NCBI GenBank assembly: GCA_000729835.1
Contig: JFHB01000062.1
Location: forward strand, 89,160 to 153,159
DNA from: Atkinsonella hypoxylon
Lineage: Eukaryota; Ascomycota; Sordariomycetes; Hypocreales; Clavicipitaceae
Length of the DNA stretch: 64,000 nt
Direction: 5' to 3'
Part shown: one piece after another, positions 32,736-42,927 of the stretch
Layout: the number at the start of each line of letters is the position of its first letter
Numbering within the stretch: the stretch's first letter is position 1
Notes under the pieces: generated by a model
The model's database searches: none
What the model saw: only the letters and a program-made list of their open reading frames with translations
What the model was told of the DNA's origin: nothing
Program-made: the position numbers and the translations under genes

Positions 32736-35089
32736 CTACTTCCTCCTTACCAACCCCTTCCAGAAGTCAAAGCTGTTCTCATCACTCTGCAACGTCCAAA
32801 TCCTACCCGTGCCTCTCCCCTCCGCATCCGTCTCCTCAACCTTCAGCATGCCCCAGTCTGTCGTGATACCCAGCACCCTGGCCCGCACACCCCCCTCTGC
32901 TTCCAGCGAGATAGCCTGCCCGGTATGCAGCCAGTGGCGATAATATCTGCGCTCCAGTTTCTCTGTAAATCCTTCGCGTCGGAACTGTGCGTGAAGGGAC
33001 TCCAGCCGGGTGATAATCCGGGCAAGGAGGGTCTCGACGTGAAGCGGAGATGCGTTCGGTGGTAATAAGTCAGATATGGATGTTGTAGGTCGAGTATTGA
33101 TAGCGTTGATGCCAATTCCGAGGACTATTTGATACGAGCCGTCAGAGTAGCCGCACTGAGAGAGGATGCCACCAATCTTGACGTATGTTTTCGATGAGGC
33201 TGGCTTGTCTGGGTCAAGGGCGTCTTGCAAATACTCTGTTAGCTCCCGGCTTTCAATAAGCTTTTGTAGCCCCATATTCCTATCATCTCCTGGAAATGGC
33301 AGGAATCGGTGGCTTTGTGCACTTACAAATGTCATTTGGCCACTTCAACTTGATGGGGAGTTTTTCATAGCCCACATCATACGACTGAATGGCCTCGATG
33401 ATGGCAATGGCAGCAATATATTGGATGAAAACTACGGGCCGTGAGGCTACGAGGTGAGCCGGGTGGTTGATGATGGTAGAGAACATGAGGCCACCGGGTG
33501 GTGCGACCCAAACGTTTGACCCGCGACCACGCCCAGCGACTTGCGTCGATGCGGAAAAGGTAAATCCCGTAGGTAGTTTTGCCATGAGTTTGGGGTTCCT
33601 GTTCGACTTTGAGTATGAGAAGATGTCACGTATAGAGTAGGCAGATAGATCATGAGAATCATGGACAAACTTTTCAAGTAGAGAATTGGTGCTGGTTACG
33701 ACGTCGCCGTACATCAGCATGTTGCCCCAGGTCTCGGCGGCTTCTTCTATCTTCCGGAACCTCTCGATGCTGGAATAGTATAGTTTATGGTTAAAACGGG
33801 GCGTCATCTCGGCTGTAGGGAGAGCCTTCTCGTGAGCGATGATGCTCTTGGTGATGGCGGCGTAGTCCATGGTTCCAGCCTCACCAATAGAATGGTCAGC
33901 GCCCGTGCCGGGGAGACCTTGCATCAGGTCTTGGACAGAGATTCCATCTTCATCGCTCCGAATGCAAAAGGTGTCGCTTTCGCCGATTATGTACTCCTCA
34001 TCCTTCTCCTTCTCTATTATGTCTGCCCACGAGCACAGCAATTCAGAGACCTGAGAGTTGTCGGCAGCAGAGAGATGGATGTTGGACAGTGCGGGCAACG
34101 AGGTGTCTTCGACGCTCACCTCTAGACCAAGTTTTCTCAGACAAGCGCTCAAAAAGCCCAAGCGAGCTTCGTCATCCTCTTGTAACTTGCTGATTAGGTC
34201 TGCGTAGCCTGGAATTCCCGGCTGGGGAGATAGATTTGCAGGCGCGAACCTGCGAGTGAATGTCAGCAACCACTAAGAAACAAGAACAAGTAGAAGACAA
34301 TGCAAAGATCTCGAGATGACATACTCTGGATGTGGTCCGGACAGTAAAGCCATGCCATCGCCAACATGACACAACACAACCGCAGCCTTACCTTCCCCCC
34401 CATCCACATCAATATCGTCTTCATACGAAGCCAGGACTTCCACCTTGCGCCCAGTAACCTTTCCTACATCAACAAAGACGCCACCTCCATTGCAGTACGA
34501 AGCGAATATGTCCGCGAGATCGTCCCTGAACGCCCCCTTCGTCACTCTCAAACCCGCCGCGCGCGCACCCTTCTCACTGCGGTACTCGAACCCTTGGAAT
34601 GCACCTCCGCGACACGTCCCTGGGAAGAAGCCTAGTTCCCGGCTGCCAATAACTTCAAGGTCCTTGTTTCCCACCTCGAACTCACATCTGTTGCAGCCGT
34701 AGTACGCGCCGGCGCAAAGACCAAGATATGTGCCTCCCCGACGGACGAACTCGCTGATGCGGCGATTTCCTTCCCCATTGAGCACTCTGCAGTACCCCAA
34801 GTCAGCGCCGCCTGGAAGTACAAGAAGTGCGCATGTTAATGCCCAGGGTTCGCTCAGAATGACGGTTTCTGAGATGGGTATGACGGCGTAGTTTGGTGAG
34901 AGCAGCCGCCGGAGTGAGTACATGCATTGCCGGACGGATTCTGACGTGGTGCCTGTGCCTAAGTGTGAACCCCAGAATTTCAGCACTTGAGCGTGGTGAA
35001 TAATGTCTCTATGTTCCCAAATGGTGAAATGATCCGATTTCCGGGGCCTTACCGGTGTAGACGAGGACGTTGAGCCTTCTAGGCGCCAT
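32736..35089 (-). CDS. bpl1: Biotin-protein ligase (holocarboxylase synthetase)
   Basis: Activates biotin with ATP and attaches it to lysine of carboxylases. Exons 35089-35053, 34958-34325, 34249-33327 and 33223-32736 (introns 94, 75 and 103 nt); 693 residues, normal for fungal Bpl1. The N-terminal glutamine-amidotransferase-like domain shows SESVRQCMYSLRRLLSPNYA, LVLPGGADLGYCRVLNGEGN and a GLCAGAYYG nucleophile-elbow-like motif (Cys about 94). The catalytic BPL_LplA domain shows the biotinyl-AMP loop GRGRGSNVWVAPPGG (about 463-477) and KLKWPNDIYALDPDKP (about 524-539). The KWPND motif continues correctly only if the last intron ends at the TTGCAAG acceptor. The C-terminal domain ends in FDFWKGLVRRK. 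Divergent from coa4 with 123 bp between starts. Confidence 0.95.
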
Positions 35090-35212
35090 GATGCCTGAGC
35101 GTGGTTTACAGCCAAAGGGGGTTTTCAAAATTCGCGATGTTGAGAAGTGGCCGATTGTCCCACTTCCACGTACACGCAACCGTCGCCGCGACAAAGCCCA
35201 GGCCACCACGAA
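35090..35212. promoter_or_regulatory. Compact bidirectional promoter, bpl1 / coa4
   Basis: Only 123 bp separate the two start codons, so 5' leaders and promoter elements must overlap or share this interval. No TATA box is obvious. Confidence 0.6.
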
Positions 35213-35799
35213 ATGGCTGATAAAGAGGCGCAGGTTCCCAGCACGGCGCAGCCCGTAGACGATGATGAGCCGGATGCGTGGTGAGTGTCTTTTGTCGCTC
35301 CGAGTCATCTATCTGGTGGTGGCAGCTGCAGGCTGACCGTTGTCGTCACACAGGGACAAACGGATACTCAGCACCGGCTGTGCAGGTACGTTGTCCGGAG
35401 ACGATCCTCAAAGGAGTCCATCTGGACTGTATTCCATTTGGCTATTGGGTCACCGAGGGCTGTATTGGTATCAGCCACAGATATGCTGCTTCTGGTGGCG
35501 GCGAAAAGGTCTGTCTGACTTGTTGTGCTTCTAGACGAGAACATGAAGATGACGGACTGCTACTTTGAGAAGAAAGATTGGAGAGCGTGTGCAGCCGAGG
35601 TGAGTGTTCTTGAGCGTAAACCATCAGCCCACAGATAGAAATCCCACTCGTTTTGATAATTCAAAGCACCTTTGGCCATGAAATCAGTCATCCTGCTCCT
35701 AACCATTGCTAACATGATTGGCCCTCCCAGATGGAAGAGTTCAAGCAGTGTTGGAAACGTCATGGACACGACCAGCGCACTTCCACTCAAGACGCTTAG
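35213..35799 (+). CDS. coa4: Coa4-type twin CX9C protein
   Basis: Small mitochondrial intermembrane-space protein for cytochrome c oxidase assembly. Four exons: 35213-35280, 35354-35385, 35535-35599 and 35731-35799, with GT donors, AG acceptors and a GCTAAC branch before exon 4; 77 residues. The spliced protein reads MADKEAQVPSTAQPVDDDEP, DAWDKRILSTGCADENMKMT, DCYFEKKDWRACAAEMEEFK and QCWKRHGHDQR. It has two Cys-X9-Cys pairs (CADENMKMTDC and CAAEMEEFKQC), the signature of Mia40 substrates. The TGC-ENM-DCY-KDWR-C-EM-F-CW pattern matches Coa4/CHCHD8. The four short exons make it easy to miss; the frame and both CX9C spacings confirm the splicing. Confidence 0.92.
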
Positions 35800-36129
35800 G
35801 CTCCCCAAACTGGCTTGCAAGGTAGAAAATAGCCTTTGTAGCCGTCATGTACCAAATCTATGTCTATGTTCCCTCAAAAATAGTTTCCTAATTGATGTTC
35901 TTTGTCCATGAGGTGTTCGCTCATTGAAACTGAAGATGCATGCCATGGTGCACAGCTTGCAAGAGTGGGGCCACTTGCGAGCATCCCATGGATAAAAAGT
36001 TGCACGCTGCTTCCTTCCTTCCTCAACAAGCCCGAAATTTGCCACATCCACTCTCCCAATCGATGCTTGTCCCCCACGATCCTACTCGCCGCCTTGTTCA
36101 CCTACCTAGGTAGGTAATCGTACAGGTAT
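35800..36129. other. Intergenic region, mgm101 promoter
   Basis: 330 bp between coa4 and mgm101 (same strand). It ends in a CCTACCTAGGTAGGTA palindromic patch (36101-36117) just upstream of the mgm101 start. Confidence 0.6.
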
Positions 36130-37178
36130 ATGCGCCAGAATCCCATCTATGCCATGCTCCTTCCAAGACGAGCCGTCTTGGCTGCAGCTCGAGCTGTCCC
36201 TCGATCACGATCCCTCGCGCCCCTGACGCGATTCTATACCTCCGAGGCCGCGCCAACTGCACCGCCAACTGCACCGCCAACTGCACCGCCAACTGCACCG
36301 CCAACTGCACCGCCAACTGCACCGCCAACTGAGCAGGCCGCCACAAAAACAATTCCCAAGGCCTCTACAAAATGGCAAAAGCCCAAACCCGCCGCAAAGC
36401 CCGCCTCAATAGCCCGCAATGTCAGCACAAAAGCACCGGCGACCGGACCCGCTGGTAAACCTGCCGCTGAGGTCGAACCCCCAGTCACGTACGAACCTAA
36501 GACAATCGCCCACCAGCCCAGCGATGCCTCGCAGGCCGCGGACCCAGCGGCGTTAGACTGGTCAAAAAGCTTTCACGGAATCTCGGCCAAGCCCGTCACG
36601 GAAGAGCAGTTCAAGATCCTCATGGCTCCCATCTCCGTGACCGACATAGAAGTCAAGCCCGATGGCGTCATCTACCTCCCTGAGATCAAGTACCGACGGA
36701 GACTCAACGAGACTTTCGGACCTATGGGATGGGGTCTGATTCCAAAATCGGAGGCCGTTGTAGGCAATGGCATTGTCACGAGAGAATATGCCCTCTTTGC
36801 AGATGGACGGTAAGCCGCAGCCCTCTTACAGATGCCTCACCTTGAAAGCCGGTGCACAGCGAAACAACGGGGACAAATTTTTCTTCTAACTACACGCTAC
36901 TCTTCAGATTCGTTTCACAAGCACAGGGCGAAAATCCCTTCTTCTCCGATGAGCAACTTCCCTCCGCTGTCGAAGGATGCAAGTCTAATGCTCTGATGCG
37001 ATGCTGCAAGGACTTGGGAATCGGGTCCGAACTATGGGATCCGCATTTCATACGGTGGTTCAAGAAGACGCATATGGAGGAGGTGTGGGTTGAGCATGTC
37101 ACGACAAAGAAGAAGAGGACATTTTGGTACAGGAAGGGGGACGTGGATGTTGCGTATCCTTATAAATTGGCCAAGTAA
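36130..37178 (+). CDS. mgm101: Mgm101, mitochondrial genome maintenance protein
   Basis: Rad52-like single-strand-annealing protein of mitochondrial nucleoids. Exons 36130-36809 and 36908-37178 with a 98-nt intron (GTAAGC donor, TTCAG acceptor); 316 residues. The next in-frame ATG (36154) would remove eight residues; either leaves a mitochondrial presequence rich in Arg and Ala (MLLPRRAVLAAARAVPRSRS). The disordered linker holds six tandem Pro-Thr-Ala-Pro units from an exact 12-bp repeat. The conserved core has LDWSKSFHGISAKPVTEEQF, DGVIYLPEIKYRRRLNETFG, PMGWGLIPKSEAVVGNGIVT, REYALFADGRFVSQAQGENP (across the splice), LPSAVEGCKSNALMRCCKDL and GIGSELWDPHF. Identification is secure. Confidence 0.95.
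36253..36332. repeat. 12-bp tandem repeat coding (PTAP)n in mgm101
   Basis: Six exact copies of CCAACTGCACCG (36253-36324) followed by a degenerate seventh. Confidence 0.95.
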
Positions 37179-37513
37179 GGAATACTGTTATGCAAAGGCA
37201 GGGGGCTGTAAACAAGAAGGATTCTCCGACGAGGGCTTGTATGATAGGCACCAAGTCGCCCGGTATACGATGGAGGTGACGTCTGTCCGTTTTGGCATGA
37301 TAGATAATCATATGGCGGTAAAGCATGCTGCTTCACCAAATATACGTGTTCTGAGACGATTAAAGCGCAAAGATAACTGAAGAGAACCCCTGATCCCTGA
37401 TTCGTCTACAAGAGGAATGGAAAGTGACTCTACCCCGAACATAAGTAGCCGAGGGCTGCGGGATTCTACGCAAGTGATTCCAACTCCTTCCTAACCCAAT
37501 GTAAGTGAGACTG
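37179..37513. other. Convergent intergenic region
   Basis: Between the ends of mgm101 (plus) and the HVA22-family gene (minus). Nothing recognised. Confidence 0.6.
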
Positions 37514-38786
37514 CTAATCTTGTTTCGGCCCTGCACCACTGCCTTCTGCGCCAGAAGCCCATCCCCAAGGCATCCAGGAACCCCCTCCCATGCCAGATGA
37601 TGCGTGTCGACGACGTAAATTCAGCTCGTCTTCCGTTTCGCTCTCGGCTTCAACCTTCTCAAAATCTGTCTCGCTGCGACTCTTGCTCAGACCGCTAAAC
37701 ATGCTCAGCCTACTAGGCGGTCTCTGGGTGGGCTCCTCATTATCAGCGGCATTGTGTGCACCACGAGACCCGTCTGTACCATCGCGCTGGATTTGCTGAG
37801 CCTCTCGGTCCAAGGCACTGAGAACTATGTTCAGGCGCTCGCGTTGAGCGGCAATGAAGTTCATCCTCTCTGCTGAACCTCGCAAATGAGGAGGGATGAG
37901 CGTTTCCGAGCTGCTCATATTTCTTCCCGAAGAGCCACCTGTCAAGCCGCCGGCGCTGGTGGCTACGGAAACGGCATTCGCCAGCAAGTTGAAGAATTCA
38001 TTGCCAGTGTTGGCGGCGCCGGCCCATCGTGCGGCCGGGACACTAAACCGAGCGAGAAGCGAATGTGTATAGCTCTGAGGCCCGGTTGATGCAGGCTCCG
38101 GTGTGGGTTCCGGCTCCGACGGAGGGAGGTTGAGGATGTTGGTCTTGATATACGCGATTGCCCGTCTGAAGTAAGTCATGCCGGCGGCCTTGAGTCGACC
38201 GTGCGCGCTTGCGATGAACTCGTCGATGGTGTTTTCATTATCTCGGAGGAAAGGATGTACCTTCTCCTCGTACAATACGCGCGCGCCTTGTGTCTGCGGC
38301 AGGATGAGGTAGAGAAAGAAGAGGAGGCGAAGATAACCGTAGAATGGGATCCTGTCGTTGATAAAACACAAATCCCCGGGTTAGTTAGATATCCGTAAGC
38401 TGGGAGAATTTCAAGTCGCGCAGGCTGTCTTGGTTGTCCACAATCGCAACTTACCAGAAGAGGATGAAGGAGAACCACGACTCAATGAGCAGGCAGATGC
38501 TGAACACAACCCAGTACATAAGCCATGGCGTCAACTGGGCGGGATCTGATGTCTTCAAGGCCTTATATGAAGCAAATATCGGGAATAAAAAGGACGCAAC
38601 AGAGCTATCGGCACGAACAATGAAACTTCCACGTTAGCACAGGCGATGGACGACGAAGAGGGCACGAGGCACGAGGCACGAGGGGTTTGGTTCTGCAGGC
38701 AGCCGGCGCGAGACCCTTGTGACGACATGGCGGCGGGGCACACAGATGGAGACGTACGATAAGAGCATGGCAAAGAGGTCGAACAT
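37514..38786 (-). CDS. HVA22/TB2-DP1 (Yop1/REEP) family membrane protein
   Basis: Exons 38786-38758, 38604-38455 and 38351-37514, with introns of 153 and 103 nt; 338 residues. Start MFDLFAMLLS, then after splicing SVASFLFPIFASYKALKTSD and PAQLTPWLMYWVVFSICLLI, ESWFSFILFWIPFYGYLRLL and LILPQTQGARVLYEE. These are the diagnostic TB2/DP1/HVA22 motifs (KALKTSD, WLMYWVV, LPQTQGA). The domain forms hairpins that shape ER tubules. Residues beyond about 140 are a long Ser/Gly/Glu-rich cytosolic tail with PSRLSMFSGLSKSRSETDFE, longer than yeast Yop1, so this is the larger fungal paralogue type. The exact role is inferred from the domain. Confidence 0.92.
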
Positions 38787-40047
38787 GGTGGGCGCGCGGA
38801 TGAGTCGAGGCCAGTGGCCCCGGGTCTACGTATGAAGGAAAGACGAGGGAGGAGGTCGAGGTCGGGGAGAGGTGGACAAGATCGGGGACTGCAGGTGGAA
38901 GCGATGCTTTTATGAGAGGAAATAAAAAGGATATCTGATGGTGGGATAAGGCGGTTGAGTTTGAGGCTAGACGGAGGAAGACGAGGCTGGTTGCAAGGGC
39001 GGCACGGGCGGCGCAGGCGTTGTTGACGCACCCAGGAGGGACTCGTGACGCGACGAGTAGGGACGTGATGGGCAGAACAATAAGCAAATGGGCAGAAATG
39101 GATGTCTTGAGGTCTTGGGGTCTGGCGCATCCAATCTAATGTAATAGTCTCTGGCATCAAGACGCGGATCAGGTCGATTTGGTGTATTGGTGTATTGGTG
39201 TATCAGCTTGATGCCAAGCCAGATGCTTGCCAGGTGCTTGTCAGGTGCTTGTCAGGTGCTTGCCAGGTGCTTGCCAGGTGCTTGCCAGGTGCTTGCCAGT
39301 CGCAGCGATGCCTATTTTGTACGAGGTCGTGTGGTGCATGGTGCTAATAGCGGGTGCTCCCTGAACTGACCGTTGGAAATTCCTCCATGCCTACTCCGTA
39401 ACTAGTTAGTCTGGTGCCTACGGAGGATTGTCAAAGGTTTCTCCTGTAGGCGCGCTGCACGCGAGCAACTGTGGTTTCCAAGGCGCGAGCCCGCTTGTGT
39501 GACCAGTTTCGTCACGGCGAAGAGGTCAGAAGCTGTCAGAACAGGACGATTCTTCGACTTTGCCCGAGGAGCCGGATGAAACCTAATGTTGACCAACGCC
39601 GGCGAACAAAAACCGAAAGGAGAAGGCTTCGTGCTGGCGATACTGCTGACAGCAACGGGACGCTCAGCTCGGCTGACATCTTGTTCGATCATTCGACGCC
39701 GACGTGCTATAGGGATGGACAGAGCTTCTCTTTTGGGCTTAAACTAACTAGTTACCCTACCCGCAAGACATGTGGAAATGGCATGTGGAGACGACACGGA
39801 CGTGAAAAGAAATATTCTTCCCTATCATGTTTGGGGCCTATAGTTACTGACTCTTTCGTAAACATCACATATTTCCAGAAGAGTCGTATCGAACTCATGG
39901 GTAACGGGATCCGCGAAACTAGACCCGTTGACGAAACCCTTTCACAGTCAAGACCCCACTGAGTTCCAAGTCCAACCCTGAAATGCTTAGAATTCCACCA
40001 AAACCAGAACCTATGCCATGTAAACCAAAGCAGATGCCCCATGAGGC
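38787..40047. other. Intergenic region with 11-bp minisatellite
   Basis: Promoter side of the HVA22-family gene; downstream side of the thioredoxin-like gene. It holds the minisatellite at 39218-39294 and a TACTCCGTA motif (39392). An open frame at 39471-39962 starts with GTG and has no family features. Confidence 0.55.
39218..39294. repeat. 11-bp minisatellite
   Basis: Seven tandem units of GCCAGGTGCTT with rare substitutions (GTCAGGTGCTT, GCCAGATGCTT), preceded by a GGTGTATT triplication at 39181-39203. Confidence 0.9.
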
Positions 40048-40511
40048 CTAGTTCAGAAAGTCATGAAGCGCCTTGACGTCCATGATCCCATTCTCATTCA
40101 GCCTGGCGGTCTCAACCACCTCGCCATTCACGCGTTGAAATCTAGTCAGCGTAGGAACACCATTGACATTCCAGTTCTTGCGATAGACATTATCGGGATC
40201 TCTCCATCTGGACACGCGAGTACGAGTACGGCGAAGAAACTATCGTCAGCCTCTTTGCCTTTTCATTTCTCCGGCTCAAAGACTCACTCTGATCGTTGTC
40301 CAACCTCCACCACGTGGAGCAAAGGCGATGTCTGACTCTCAAAGGCAGCGACTACGTGAGGCCAAGACGCCCGGACATCGGGGCACCATGGCTGCTTGGT
40401 CTCCGGGTCTTCGGACGAAACGAAGATGATGAAGGTCCTGGCGTTGGGGTCTTGCGGCACGTCGAGCTGCTGGGCGGAGCTGGGGACGACGAAACCCTTC
40501 GAGATGGGCAT
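40048..40511 (-). CDS. Clot-type thioredoxin-like protein (TXNDC17/DUF953)
   Basis: Exons 40511-40288 and 40207-40048 with an 80-nt intron (GTGAGT donor, TCCAG acceptor); 127 residues. An upstream in-frame GTG exists, but the ATG at 40511 gives the normal family length. Sequence: MPISKGFVVPSSAQQLDVPQ, FIIFVSSEDPETKQPWCPDV, LLHVVEVGQRSEWRDPDNVY, RKNWNVNGVPTLTRFQRVNG and ALHDFLN. The WCPDV motif is the active-site position of the Clot family; the second Cys of the mammalian CPDC is Val here, so a disulfide-exchange role would have to be monothiol. The cis-proline motif (VPTL) is present. Probably a cytosolic redox protein. Confidence 0.88.
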
Positions 40512-41082
40512 TCCGACGGCTTGACTATATTGTATGTGCAGATCGGTCTCAAAGAGCACTCCCGGTTTCGCTCAGACAGCGAGAATGATTGATGATCCAA
40601 CGTTGAAGTTGGTAGTTTGATGACACGGTTGTGGGCCGTCGTTGCGGGGCACCAACTTGACTCGTATTACTTCGACCTTCCAAGACGAGAGGTATCTGGA
40701 TCACGAGGTGCCGAGTCATCCACTAAAACCAATTGGGAGTGACGGAAGTAAGGCCGGTCGATTTCGCCTGCAAACTCCTCCACACTTCAACCCCATTCTT
40801 GCCTGAATTAAGCATAGAAGAAGCCCACAAGTGTGAAGGAGCCTGGGACGTCAGCTATGTTTTATACCTGACAAATTACTTTGTACAGAGGGTTTCAGCA
40901 GCAGGCTTTATGCTTTTTGCTAATGGCCTGCAGGCTTTTTGAAACCTTTGGCAACTGGGGTCGAGTGGAATCACAGCCTCGTAGGATTCTACATAACGTT
41001 CGTTAGTCTTGGCACGCTCTCGACATATTAATAGCCAACACGGCCATAATAGTCCACAGACTTGAAGAAGTCCACCATTTTC

Positions 41083-41111
41083 TTTTCCTTTCCTTTCCTT
41101 TCCTTTCCTTT
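41083..41111. repeat. TTTCC pentanucleotide repeat
   Basis: Five to six tandem TTTCC units. Confidence 0.85.
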
Positions 41112-41579
41112 TGTGGGAATGTGGAAATTAAAAAGGTTGCCATTTTCCGAAACATGCTCACTCAGCGTCCACCCTACCTAATACCCCTGAAGTATCGTCG
41201 CCCAGCCCGTTTAGGCACCCATTTAAAGACGAAGTCATGCATCCTTGTTGATGGAATTCTACTTTTTTCCAAAATAGCTTTGTTGTCCATACGGTGTATG
41301 TAAAGCCTGTCAGCCACAGTCGGGTAGTTGTCACAGTAGTGCTGACGCGACATTCCCAGAGGCGTGGCCCTGGACAATACCTAAACGGGCAAATTGATAA
41401 TCGCGATGATGACGCTTTATTGAAACAAAATGTTCTTTTTTTTTTATATCTCATTTCTGCTTTCGTAGCTCGTTGCCCGTCAAAGCCGACACACGTGAGC
41501 TAGTAGGGACACTTTTTCATAATCTCATTCAGTACCAAGACCAAGCTTGTGGCAATGCTAATTTCCGAAGAGGAAGAAT

Positions 41580-41620
41580 CAAAAAAAAAAAAAAAAAGGA
41601 AAGAGAGAGAGAGAGAGAGA
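41580..41620. repeat. Poly-A and GA dinucleotide tract
   Basis: About 17 A followed by about nine GA units, in the 3' flank of the MetE-like gene. Confidence 0.85.
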
Positions 41621-41623
41621 ACA

Positions 41624-42927
41624 TCATGTCTCAGGCCACAGCTCCTTCGCAATATCACGGACGAGTTTCAACTTGGCAAACATCTTTTCCTCAGTCATGC
41701 CATCTGCGCCAACGGCAACGCTCGCAAAGCCACACTGCGGACTGATACCGATATTGTCCATGACCTGCTCAACAGGGCGACCTTGTCCCTTGGCAATAAT
41801 CTCAGCAGCCTCCAGGACGCGCTTCTTGACGACACGGATATCCTCGAGAGCGGGATCCTTGGTCGTCACCACGCCCAGGACGACGTTCTTGTCGGCGGGC
41901 AGGAAGCGGAGGGGCTCGAACCCGCCGGAGCGAGGGTTATCGTATTCGAGGAAGAAGGTGTCGTAGTTGAGCGTGCTGAAGAAGCGCTGGGCGATTTTCT
42001 CGTAGGATCCTTCGCTGAAGTGCACCGACTTGGAGAAGTTGCCTGGGCGAATTAATACGAAATACACTGCTCATGATGTACCCATCGTAGTAGCATGGAG
42101 ACGAGATGACAAAATTTTGCAAAACAAACCCAAAAAAAAAAAAAAGGTGGGAATTACAGGTATCACTCACCACGGCAGACATGCAGCCCAACATGCATAT
42201 CAGCAGGACGCTCAGCAATACAATCATTATGCGCCCTCAAGTACATGTCAAACAGCGCATCAGGATCAATGCCCTCGGCCCTCATCGACGCAACCATGTC
42301 GTCGGAACAGAAATACGCCAGCGTGGGATCATCAATCTGCAGGTTCCGCAGCCCCGCGTCATACAGCGTCCTGATCTCCGCCCGATACGCAGCCGCCAGA
42401 TCAGCAAAGAAGTCGGCGTCGCTGGCGTACACGCGCTCGTCGTACGCCTGGCCCGGCGCCAGACGCAGGTGGAAGTAGCACGGCGGCGGCATGGTGAACT
42501 TGCACTCGGGCCAGAGCTCCGCGGGGACACAGTCCCGCAGCATCGTCCAGTTCTCCAGGTACGGGCTCGACGCGTGGCGGATCTTGCCCTCGCACACAGC
42601 GGCCATCATGTACTGCTCGCCGGTCTTCCTGAGCGCCGCCATGCGCGCCATGGCCCACGGCACGGGGCTGACCTCGCGGAAGCCGCCGAGCTTCTCGAAG
42701 AAGCCCGCGAAGTAGAAGCGGCGGTCGAATTCGCCCGAGGTGAGGGCCCGGACGCCGTGCGCGCGCTGCTTGTCTACGACGGCGGCGATGGCGGCGCGCT
42801 GGCCGTCGCGCAGCTGGGTGGTCGTGATGGTGCCTGCATCGGCTTGGGCTTGGAGGCTGGTGAGGGAGGCGGGACGGATGAGCGATCCGATGTGGTCGGC
42901 GTGGCAGACGAGTTTGTGTGCGACCAT
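41624..42927 (-). CDS. MetE-like methyltransferase (cobalamin-independent methionine synthase C-terminal domain family)
   Basis: Exons 42927-42171 and 42042-41624 with a 128-nt intron (GTGAGT donor, CCCAG acceptor); 391 residues. This equals one catalytic (C-terminal) barrel of MetE, not the two-domain enzyme. Features: CHADHIGSLIRPASL at the N-terminus; ALTSGEFDRRFYFAGFFEKL; GLRNLQIDDPTLAYF; the zinc-site motif GLHVCRGNFSKSVHFSEG (His-X-Cys, interrupted by the intron inside the Gly codon); YDTFFLEYDNPRSGGFEPLR; and the distal Cys in ISPQCGFASV. Family members transfer methyl groups to thiols. Whether this one acts on homocysteine or another thiol substrate is not decidable from sequence. The codons are unusually G/C-rich in exon 1, leaving a long open frame on the opposite strand. 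Confidence 0.85.

Larger units (their letters stand above)
40512..41623. other. Intergenic region
   Basis: Between two minus-strand genes. It contains a TTTCC pentanucleotide repeat (about 41083-41111), and a poly-A plus (GA)n tract (41580-41620) directly after the MetE-like stop codon. No gene supported. Confidence 0.6.

Noticed and set aside
33224..33290. Shorter last intron in bpl1 ending at CCAG or ATAG
   Set aside because: Both acceptors give an immediate stop codon after KWPNDI. Only the TTGCAAG acceptor continues with YALDPDKP in frame.
39471..39962. 163-residue forward frame
   Set aside because: Begins with GTG, crosses low-information sequence and shows no domain.
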